Translations under genes and position numbers: made by a program
The notes under the pieces: model-generated
The model's input: the letters and a program-made list of their open reading frames with translations, nothing else
Databases searched by the model: none
What the model was told of the DNA's origin: nothing
Source: Clostridia bacterium
Lineage (GTDB): Bacteria; Bacillota; Clostridia; Christensenellales; Borkfalkiaceae
Reading direction: 5' to 3'
DNA length: 30,341 bases
Assembly: GCA_900767195.1 (NCBI GenBank)
Contig: CAAFYG010000070.1
Location: forward strand, 1 to 30,341
In this document: piece after piece, positions 1 through 5,775 of the stretch
How the letters are laid out: the number at the start of each line of letters is the position of its first letter
Numbering within the stretch: position 1 is the stretch's first letter

Positions 1-778
1 TGAAATATCAGTTTTAACGTACGACGGATACTTTCCGCGCTTGCGGAAATTGCGTTTTTGAAATCAATCAGATACCGTACTTTTTTCAGCATCGGAGAAA
101 GGGGAATTTTCCGCAAAACGTCGGTTTTCCCCTTTCTCGTTTTTTCGGAAACGCAGGCAATGTGCGTGCCGTCGAAAGCAGCCGAAGAAAGTTCGCCGAT
201 TCTTATACCCGTATACACAAGCAACAAAATCGCGCCGCAAGCCTTGCTCATATATTCGTTTTTTTCTTGCCGAGCCAAACAAAATTCTATGATTTTTCTT
301 TCTTCCAGCACGATAAAGGCTTTGCCTTTTTTCGCCGAATATCGTGCTAAAACGATTTTGTGCATCGGATTTAAAAGCGCGGGAAAATCTTCCGCGGCGG
401 TGGCGAAGATAGCCGAAAGCAAAGTTTTTAACTTGTGTGCCGTACGATGTTTTCCCGCGTCGGAAAACGAAAATAAATAATTCTGTACAGCCGATCTTTG
501 CACTTTATTCAAGGGCAAATCGCCGAATGCGGGAATCAGTTTTCGCCGCAGTTGCAAGGCGTAACCGTCGTATGTACTATCTTTCACCACACGTCTTTTC
601 ACGGACAGCCAATCTTCCGCATAACCTTTAAAAAGCGGAAAATCGGACTGTCTTTTTTATTATCGGCGGCAATCAATTTTTGCAGGAACTTTTCTTTCAA
701 CGCGGAAAAATTCTTGTCGGCAACTTCTACGTTGTATCCGTTTCGGCGAAACCGAGCCTGATACAAGCCGTGTTGTTA
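1..778 (-). pseudogene. Frameshifted, 3'-incomplete tyrosine recombinase (integrase)
   Basis: Reading the minus strand from about 765 gives LYQARFRRNGYNVEVADKNF, which matches the N-terminal arm-binding part of the intact integrase at 1124-2158 (LFQARYRRNGYNIEVAHRDF). That frame stops soon after 630. The homology continues in another frame with FKGYAEDWLSVKRR, then YLFSFSDAGKHRTAHKLKTL, then the catalytic box TGIRIGEL with its Arg, then SEKTRKGKTDVLRKIPLSPM with the catalytic Lys region. A single-base indel in the T5A3 run at about 628-634 explains the switch. A second one-base loss near 770 probably breaks the extreme N-terminus. The HxxR, His/Trp and Tyr motifs would lie left of base 1. It is a clear paralogue of the neighbouring integrase but in opposite orientation. 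Family assignment is firm. Whether the indels are real or assembly errors cannot be told here. Confidence 0.85.
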
Positions 779-794
779 CCGTCATCTCGGCAGA

Positions 795-1109
795 ATGCTT
801 TGGAAAAAATACAACAAAAACGCCAAATACGAAGTCGGCAGTTACGAAGATCAGAATTTGCGGCACAACGAACTGACAGTCGATCCTTATGCAAAACAAT
901 CACCCGAAGAGACATCAAACGAACGCTACGATAAACTGATCGCGAAAATGGCGTTACCCGATTACGAATACGAAACGCTTTTAGCAATGATGAACGGTAT
1001 GCGGATGATCGATATGAAACGGTATTTCAATGTAGATTACACCACGATTCACCGCCGTAAACTTCGTATTCAAAAGAAATATTTACACGCCGTAAGCGCG
1101 TTGCAATAG
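795..1109 (+). CDS. Small HTH-like protein encoded before the integrase
   Basis: A 104-residue ORF. Its second half (residues about 52-98, with LPDYEYETLLAMMNGMRMID followed by MKRYFNVDYTTIHRRKLRIQ) looks like a sigma-70 region 4/HTH fold: an acidic helix, then a helix-turn-helix ending in a basic recognition helix. It may be an excisionase- or regulator-type DNA-binding protein working with the integrase. Its stop codon is followed after 14 bases by the integrase start, with AGGGGAGTG between them, so the two are translationally paired. The ATG at 795 has no convincing ribosome site. The first residues lie at the junction with the inverted pseudogene, so the gene may have lost its true 5' end. 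No closer family recognised. Confidence 0.6.
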   Translation: MLWKKYNKNAKYEVGSYEDQNLRHNELTVDPYAKQSPEETSNERYDKLIAKMALPDYEYETLLAMMNGMRMIDMKRYFNVDYTTIHRRKLRIQKKYLHAVSALQ

Positions 1110-1123
1110 GGGAGTGAAAAACG

Positions 1124-2158
1124 ATGAATAACAAAAACAATCCTTTTCAACGTTTTTTCATTTACAATGAACAAGCGATTACATATCGCATTACAAAAAC
1201 GGGCTTATTTCAAGCCCGCTATCGTCGTAACGGCTATAACATAGAAGTCGCACACCGTGATTTTTCCGGGATGAAACAAAAATTTATTGAAAAAATGATT
1301 GTTGCCGAAAAGAATAAAGAGCAGGCGAATTATCCGACGTTCGGGCAATTCGCCGTAGAATGGCTTGCAGCCAAACAGCGTACGATCAAGCCGAGTACTT
1401 ATCAGGGCTATGCGCAGCAAATCAATAAAAATTTAATTCCGCAATTCGGCAAAACGCCTTTGAATCTGCTCGCCCGCAAAGAGATTCAGGAATACCTGTT
1501 TTCGTTTTCCGATCAAGGCAAAAACCGCACCGCGCAAAAACTGAAAATTCTTCTTACTTCGATGTTCGATGTCATTGCGGAGGACTATCCGAAGCTTGCC
1601 AACCCTATGCGGAAAATCGTTCTGAATCCTTATGAAATCAAAAAGGGGAGCGCGTTTTCCAAAGACGAAGAAAAAAAGTTCATCGATTTTTGCAAGAAAA
1701 ATCCGCATTACCAAGGCAACGATGCCGTTCTGATACTGATGTTCACGGGTATGCGAATCGGAGAATTGCAAACGGCGCGGTTTTGCGGCAAATATATCAC
1801 ATGTATATCCGAAAAAACCCGCAAAGGAAAGAAAGAAGTTATCCGCAAAATTCCCGTATCGCCTATGCTTCAACGTATTTGGAAACTTATCGATTTTGAA
1901 AAAGCGATTTCCACAAACAAATATTGCATCCGGGATGCTTTAAAGCGCGTATTTCCGGATCGTCATCCGCACGAACTCAGATACACTTTCATTACGCGAG
2001 CAAAAGAATGTGGGTGCAATCCGGAAGCAGTAATGCTTTGGGTGGGGCATGAGCACGATCGGGATGTGCGTACAAGTAAAGTCGATCGCGGCTATACCAC
2101 GTATTCGGAAGAATATCTTTTTGCGGAAATCAAAAAAATTAACTACGATTATCCGTAA
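1124..2158 (+). CDS. Tyrosine recombinase / phage-type integrase
   Basis: A 344-residue site-specific recombinase that would integrate or excise a mobile element. The N-terminal region (1-60) is an arm-type DNA-binding domain. Residues about 70-160 form the SAM-like core-binding domain (YPTFGQFAVEWLAAKQRTIK and onward). The rest is the catalytic domain. Visible catalytic residues are Arg211 (GMRIGEL), Lys234 (TRKGKK), His283 and Arg286 (HELR), His309 (WVGHE) and the nucleophile Tyr327 (YTTYSEEY). All members of the R-K-H-R-H-Y set are present, so it should be active. Length is slightly below the usual 370-400 of ICE integrases. The start is supported by AGGGGAGTG 8-16 bases upstream and by the paired HTH gene. 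A tRNA-Leu 3' fragment lies 200 bp downstream, the usual location of its attachment site. Confidence 0.93.
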   Translation: MNNKNNPFQRFFIYNEQAITYRITKTGLFQARYRRNGYNIEVAHRDFSGMKQKFIEKMIVAEKNKEQANYPTFGQFAVEWLAAKQRTIKPSTYQGYAQQINKNLIPQFGKTPLNLLARKEIQEYLFSFSDQGKNRTAQKLKILLTSMFDVIAEDYPKLANPMRKIVLNPYEIKKGSAFSKDEEKKFIDFCKKNPHYQGNDAVLILMFTGMRIGELQTARFCGKYITCISEKTRKGKKEVIRKIPVSPMLQRIWKLIDFEKAISTNKYCIRDALKRVFPDRHPHELRYTFITRAKECGCNPEAVMLWVGHEHDRDVRTSKVDRGYTTYSEEYLFAEIKKINYDYP

Positions 2159-2356
2159 CAACGGAAAAAACATACTATTATTAAATTCTAATGTAAAATA
2201 ATTTCATTTTAAGTACATTTTGAGAATATTTCACAAAAACTCGATAAAAAGGGCAAAATCAGCTTGAAACTATTAAAAATTCATCGATTTAATGTTCCCA
2301 AAACTTCCCAATCGCTAAAAAATAGGAGAAAATCTTACGATTAACTCCTAAACAAG
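2159..2356. other. AT-rich non-coding stretch between integrase and tRNA fragment
   Basis: No coding potential is seen here. It contains two direct copies of TTCCCAA (2295-2301 and 2305-2311) inside the 15-mer CCCAAAACTTCCCAA (2297-2311). A near-identical 15-mer lies on the other side of the tRNA fragment. Its place between an integrase and a tRNA 3' end fits the arm region of an attachment site. Confidence 0.5.
2297..2311 (+). repeat. Candidate integrase arm-site repeat, copy 1
   Basis: CCCAAAACTTCCCAA, differing by one base from CCCAAAAGTTCCCAA at 2575-2589. The two copies bracket the tRNA-Leu fragment at 46 and 163 bases from it. Such flanking repeats are typical arm-type binding sites for tyrosine integrases. 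That role is inference. Confidence 0.45.
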
Positions 2357-2411
2357 TGGTGCCGCTGAGCGGACTTGAACCGGTACGTTCTTTCGAACTC
2401 GGGATTTTAAG
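2357..2411 (-). tRNA. Partial tRNA-Leu(UAA): 3' half, probable attachment-site core
   Basis: On the minus strand this reads from the anticodon loop CTTAAAA (anticodon TAA at 2409-2407) through the 3' anticodon stem TCCCG. Next come a long variable arm with GTTC-GAAA-GAAC pairing, the T loop TTCAAGT, the acceptor strand CAGCGGC, discriminator A and encoded CCA (ending at 2357). The long variable arm and the anticodon define a leucine tRNA. The 5' half is missing: the bases upstream of the loop (TTTGC) cannot pair with TCCCG, so homology ends in the anticodon loop. The T stem has one C-C mismatch. This is what integration into a tRNA gene leaves behind, since tyrosine integrases commonly cross over at the anticodon loop. 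It is not a functional tRNA. Confidence 0.85.
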
Positions 2412-2574
2412 GCAAATCACGCTATTTTTCTACATATTTTACAGTTTAACAACAAAATGCAAAAATGAAAGGTTTTGCGATGAAAATCGCTTAAAAACAA
2501 CCGAAATCGCCATAAAACCTGCCAATTGTATTTTGCGCAAAGCTTTACAATATAACGTTAAAGGCAAGCAAATA

Positions 2575-2589
2575 CCCAAAAGTTCCCAA
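2575..2589 (+). repeat. Candidate integrase arm-site repeat, copy 2
   Basis: CCCAAAAGTTCCCAA matches 14 of 15 bases of the copy at 2297-2311, in the same orientation but on the other side of the tRNA fragment. Confidence 0.45.
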
Positions 2590-2608
2590 ATATGACTAAC
2601 GATATTTA

Positions 2609-2643
2609 TTTCGCAAAATTTAAAAAAATCTAATTTTGCGAAA
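2609..2643. repeat. 12-bp perfect inverted repeat
   Basis: TTTCGCAAAATT (2609-2620) and AATTTTGCGAAA (2632-2643) are perfect reverse complements around an 11-base A-rich loop. It could be a terminator-like hairpin downstream of the minus-strand ATPase gene, or an element-end binding site. There is no clear T-tract, so function is open. Confidence 0.55.
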
Positions 2644-2666
2644 CAAGCCACCTTGCAATATCTATG

Positions 2667-2684
2667 ATAAATGCCGGCATTTAT
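2667..2684. repeat. 18-bp perfect palindrome
   Basis: ATAAATGCCGGCATTTAT is fully self-complementary with no spacer. It lies 73 bases downstream of the minus-strand ATPase stop. It could be a dimeric protein binding site. No function is shown by context. Confidence 0.5.
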
Positions 2685-2756
2685 ATTTGTTTTATAATTA
2701 ACATTACTCTAAGAAAAAGCGGAAAAGAGTGCAAAAATAATTTTAATTTTAAAACG

Positions 2757-4121
2757 CTAAATTTTTAAAGCCGATAAATCGAGAGCGATTTTTGTTGAAG
2801 CAGAAATTGTTTTCTTTAAAAACATTGTCATATAAATAGGCAAATATAATTTTTTACCATTTCTTTCAACATTTCCATTGCATAGAATAACGGCTTGCGA
2901 AATATTATAATTTTCGTTTTTTAGCAAATTGTCCAACGCCGAATGTATTTTATAATCCTTGCCAGATTTTACCTCAATCGGCAGAACATTTCCTTTGTAT
3001 TCGATTAAAAAATCTACTTCGCCTTGTTTTTTACTGTTGAAATAGTAAAGATTTTCATATCCGTGCGCCGTCAATTCCTGAGCTACCGCGTTTTCGAAAA
3101 TCGCACCGAAATTAATTTCTTTTTCTTTGGCTAGCAGCTTCAGCTGAATATCAGTATCCATCAGAAGGTTCGCGAGAATGCCTATATCGCTATGAAACAG
3201 CTTGACCAGACGGTTATTCGCCGATAATTCCAACGGCGTTTTCGGCTCGGCGACGTTATACGCAGGTAAAGCGACGCCAGCTTTTTTCAGCCACATAAAA
3301 TCATCCTGAATATCTTTCACGGCATAGCCTTTTCCGATTTCGCCGAGTGAAAAACGCTTATTTTTACTATTCAATTCCTGGGGAAGAATGCGATAAATCG
3401 TATCTAAATGAACTTTTTGTTGCTGCGGGGCGTATTGTACAATGTCTTTTCTATAATATTGATCGATTTTTTGCTGTACTTCGTTTGCTTTTTTTAAGTC
3501 GTTGGTAAATACGAAAGTTTGTACTGCTTCGGGCATTCCCCCGATCAGAAGATATTTATAAAAAGCGTCGATTAATCTCTCGTGAATCAGCGTATCGACG
3601 GGCTTTTCCTGCGCAAAACAATCGGCTAAATGATCGCTCACAGATTGCTTCAATCCCACGGACCATAAAAATTCTTCAAAGTCGAGTGGAAACATTCTCA
3701 TTTCTCTCATATATCCCGTAGGCCACGAGGCAATATTATTGAGTTCGACGCCAAGCATAGATCCCGAAAAAATATAGCGGAATTTGCCGTTTTCAACTAA
3801 AAATTTTGCAAGCGTGATCAGATCGCAGTTTTTGGCGTATTGAATTTCATCGAGAAAAATCAGTGTTTCGCCGACAACCAGATTTTCCGAAGTAAGCGCG
3901 GAAATACGAAAAAGTAAATCTTCGGCGTTTTTTGCCTGTTCCAGAACGGGAATAAATTCTTTTTGTTCGTATAAATTAATTTCAATAAAGTGCTTGAAAT
4001 TTGCTTTACCGAATTCGCGGATAAGATAAGATTTTCCCACCTGCCGCGCGCCGGTAATTAAAAGTGCGTCGTTACTGTTTTTCCACTCGTTTAATAATTT
4101 TTCGGCTTTTCTTTTTAGCAT
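2757..4121 (-). CDS. AAA-family ATPase with DUF4143 C-terminal region
   Basis: A 454-residue protein of the widespread AAA_14/DUF4143 family. The Walker A motif GARQVGKS (Lys30, Ser31) and Walker B LIFLDEIQ (Asp91, Glu92) lie in an N-terminal P-loop domain. Sensor-like SGSMLGVELN follows at about 119-128. The C-terminus carries a restriction-endonuclease-like signature: Asp370, then Glu383-Val-Lys385 in IEVKSG, preceded by an ExxAxxEL helix. The family is common in mobile DNA and genomes of anaerobes, and its cellular role is not established. The start is supported by an AGAGG ribosome site 7-11 bases upstream and by a TATAAT box about 37 bases upstream. The gene stands alone and is not part of the carbohydrate operon. 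Confidence 0.88.
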   Translation of the reverse strand: MLKRKAEKLLNEWKNSNDALLITGARQVGKSYLIREFGKANFKHFIEINLYEQKEFIPVLEQAKNAEDLLFRISALTSENLVVGETLIFLDEIQYAKNCDLITLAKFLVENGKFRYIFSGSMLGVELNNIASWPTGYMREMRMFPLDFEEFLWSVGLKQSVSDHLADCFAQEKPVDTLIHERLIDAFYKYLLIGGMPEAVQTFVFTNDLKKANEVQQKIDQYYRKDIVQYAPQQQKVHLDTIYRILPQELNSKNKRFSLGEIGKGYAVKDIQDDFMWLKKAGVALPAYNVAEPKTPLELSANNRLVKLFHSDIGILANLLMDTDIQLKLLAKEKEINFGAIFENAVAQELTAHGYENLYYFNSKKQGEVDFLIEYKGNVLPIEVKSGKDYKIHSALDNLLKNENYNISQAVILCNGNVERNGKKLYLPIYMTMFLKKTISASTKIALDLSALKI

Positions 4122-4154
4122 AATTAACCTCTGTCTGATTTTTTATTTACTATA

Positions 4155-4188
4155 TTATACATCAAAATCAAACTTTTTCCAACCGTTT
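4155..4188 (-). promoter_or_regulatory. Probable promoter of the ATPase gene
   Basis: On the minus strand a TGTATAAT element (extended -10) lies at about 4155-4162. Seventeen bases upstream is a weaker -35, TTGGAA. The -35 is part of the first of three repeats (see 4171-4249), so a factor binding there would affect transcription directly. Confidence 0.5.
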
Positions 4189-4249
4189 TAACGGCGTTTA
4201 TTGAACTTTTTCCAACTGTTTTTTTCAAAAAATTAAACTTTTTCTAATT
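4171..4249 (-). repeat. Three direct repeats spaced 32-33 bp upstream of the ATPase gene
   Basis: On the plus strand AACTTTTTCCAACCGTTTT begins at 4171, AACTTTTTCCAACTGTTTT at 4204 and AACTTTTTCTAATT at 4236. The spacings of 33 and 32 are close to three helical turns, so the copies lie on one face of the DNA. The first copy overlaps the likely -35 of the ATPase gene. They are candidate operator or activator sites. Confidence 0.6.
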
Positions 4250-4547
4250 TAAAAAAGGGGATGTTGCATTTTTGTGGCAAGAAACTCATACAAAGAAAAC
4301 ACTACAAAATATTTTAAAACTTTCAGTTAACCATAAATATAAAATTTATTTTATAACGAAATAAATAATCGAGTGCCGCGCCGAACGTTTTAAACGCCGG
4401 CGTGGGAATTCCGAATGGTATGTCAGAAAAAACAAAAATTATTGTTCGTGATTTGTAATATGGTTATAATCGATAGGCGAAACCTTCAGTCGTGTCAGGG
4501 GGACTTCTGATAGCGAATGAATGATCTGCGTTAAAAAAATATATTGA
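4250..4547. other. Non-coding stretch between ATPase and regulator genes
   Basis: No ORF with a start and ribosome site is visible. The only structure seen is a compact inverted repeat, CGCCG (4379-4383) with CGGCG (4398-4402), around CGTTT-T-AAACG. It probably marks the border between the left mobile region and the carbohydrate locus. Confidence 0.4.
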
Positions 4548-5516
4548 TCAGTTTTTTTCGAATTTCATCACGATACTCTGATTATAATCGCCGAAATTTT
4601 TGCCGAATATATTGATGCCGCCGCAATGAACGGCTTCTTCCGAAACTTCTATCTTTAAATTTATACTTTTTCCGTTGCAAAGTCCGAGAGATTCGATGGT
4701 GTGCGGCGCGACTTGCTTTCTTTCGAAAAAAGTGCCGCTTTGATTGATGGTGATTGTTTTTAAAAGTCCGAAATGCGTACTGTTGAGCGGCCAATTTTCG
4801 GGGGAAAACTTTCCTTTTCTCCCTCCGAAATCGCCGGGCGAAGTGTATGTCAGTAATTTTACTCCGTTTAAATAAAACGTTATGTCCGACGGCCATACTT
4901 CGCGGTAATAATAAGTTTCAGAACAAATTTCAAGAGAGATATCCAACGAAAAAGCCCGATTGCATTTTTGAAAATAATTCGGGAATATGTACGTAAGATA
5001 TCCGCTGTTAAACCAAATTAATTCCGCTTCCGTACGTTTCGGAGAAAAAAACACTCCGGGTTCATCGTTTGGAAGTCCCGTCAGCGTTCGTCCGGCCATG
5101 CCGCACGGCGAAGTAATCTCGAAATCGGAATATAATCCGATCGGCATTTCAAAACTTTCGAAGATTCTGCCCGATTCATCAAGCGGAGCCGGCTCAGGGG
5201 CAAGCAAATCCAACGTCACGGAAGAAATCATTAAAGTGCATAATTTACAATGTCCTTTCAGCCCCGGCTGATAATTGATTTGTACGATTTTTGCGGCTGC
5301 AAGCATATCGATGTGCTTTGAAACGGAAGAAATCGGCAAGGAAAGTTTTTTCGATATTTCCAATAAATTCTGCGGATTTTTCGCTAATAGTCTTACGATT
5401 TTAATTCGATCGACAGAGCTTAACGCGCGGCAAATTCCGAATAATGCGGTTTCATCACTTTCTGCAAGCGATTCAAGGTCGTTTGCAGTAGCCGGGGTTT
5501 TTAAAAGTTCGTTCAT
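4548..5516 (-). CDS. ArsR-type winged-helix regulator with C-terminal beta-rich sensor-like domain
   Basis: A 322-residue protein. Residues about 25-90 form an ArsR/HTH_5 winged helix: FGICRALSSVDRIKIVRLLA, then a recognition segment in ISKKLSLPISSVSKHIDML. The remaining 220 residues are beta-rich and aromatic (SGYLTYIFPNYF, YYYREVWPSDITFYLNGVKL) and look like a jelly-roll ligand-binding domain. Classical ArsR metal sensors are only about 100 residues and lack this. It probably senses a sugar and controls the divergent operon directly. The ATG at 5516 is preferred because AAAGG lies 9 bases before it; an in-frame TTG at 5537 would add seven residues but has no ribosome site. Its promoter is TTGACA-17-TACAAT. 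Ligand and direction of control are inferred. Confidence 0.82.
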   Translation of the reverse strand: MNELLKTPATANDLESLAESDETALFGICRALSSVDRIKIVRLLAKNPQNLLEISKKLSLPISSVSKHIDMLAAAKIVQINYQPGLKGHCKLCTLMISSVTLDLLAPEPAPLDESGRIFESFEMPIGLYSDFEITSPCGMAGRTLTGLPNDEPGVFFSPKRTEAELIWFNSGYLTYIFPNYFQKCNRAFSLDISLEICSETYYYREVWPSDITFYLNGVKLLTYTSPGDFGGRKGKFSPENWPLNSTHFGLLKTITINQSGTFFERKQVAPHTIESLGLCNGKSINLKIEVSEEAVHCGGINIFGKNFGDYNQSIVMKFEKN

Positions 5517-5563
5517 AGATTGTTTCCTTTTACGCAATGCTGCCCAAAGGCGCCTTTTTTCTT

Positions 5564-5592
5564 ATTGTACAACATTTTTTATGTTTTGTCAA
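5564..5592 (-). promoter_or_regulatory. Sigma-A promoter of the ArsR-type regulator
   Basis: On the minus strand there is a consensus -35 TTGACA (5592-5587), an exactly 17-base spacer, and -10 TACAAT (5569-5564), about 45 bases before the chosen start codon. Confidence 0.8.
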
Positions 5593-5617
5593 GGTTGTAT
5601 CGCAAATTATATTATTG

Positions 5618-5634
5618 TTTCACATTTCGTGAAA
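5618..5634. promoter_or_regulatory. Inverted repeat between the divergent promoters (candidate operator)
   Basis: TTTCAC (5618-5623) and GTGAAA (5629-5634) are perfect inverted arms with a 5-base spacer. They lie between the regulator's -35 and the operon's -35, a place from which a dimeric regulator could act on both genes. Confidence 0.45.
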
Positions 5635-5678
5635 ATTCGATGTCGTCAAACAGTAACAAAAAAGAAAGCTTTTACCTA

Positions 5679-5707
5679 TTGAAATTTTGCAATTTCTGTG
5701 ATATAAT
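5679..5707 (+). promoter_or_regulatory. Sigma-A promoter of the carbohydrate operon with an embedded operator
   Basis: TTGAAA (5679-5684), a 17-base spacer and TATAAT (5702-5707). The spacer region holds a perfect inverted repeat, GAAATT (5681-5686) and AATTTC (5691-5696), separated by TTGC. A dimer bound there would block RNA polymerase. The transcript would start near 5714, leaving a leader of about 60 bases. Confidence 0.8.
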
Positions 5708-5775
5708 AACACTGGTTGGCGCGAACGGCGTGAAAAACCTTTATGCAAGACGTTGAAAACGGGAGGAAAAGCAAG

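Larger units (their letters stand above)
2412..2756. other. Non-coding stretch right of the tRNA fragment
   Basis: No gene is supported; an apparent ORF over 2356-2595 is only a readthrough of the tRNA fragment. The stretch holds a GCGAT-GAAA-ATCGC hairpin (2477-2490), the second TTCCCAA repeat (2575-2589), a 12-bp inverted repeat (2609-2643) and an 18-bp palindrome (2667-2684). Confidence 0.5.

Noticed and set aside
58..480. 140-residue plus-strand ORF at the left end
   Set aside because: It is the antisense shadow of the integrase pseudogene, whose real coding sense is on the minus strand.
2356..2595. ORF beginning MVPLSGLEPVRSFE on the plus strand
   Set aside because: It starts on the antisense of the tRNA CCA end. 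Such translations of tRNA genes are a known annotation artefact, and the rest shows no protein-like composition.
2757..4121. DUF4143 ATPase considered as part of a defence or toxin-antitoxin system
   Set aside because: There is no partner gene beside it and the family function is not established. The data support only an ATPase with a nuclease-like C-terminal signature.
4379..4402. Hairpin considered as a riboswitch or small RNA
   Set aside because: It is a single short stem with no recognisable riboswitch motif and no gene directly downstream in either direction with suitable spacing.
5743..5775. Earlier in-frame start for the first operon gene
   Set aside because: The ATG at 5743 has no ribosome site and lies only about 30 bases from the predicted transcription start, while ATG 5776 has GGGAGG at ideal spacing.
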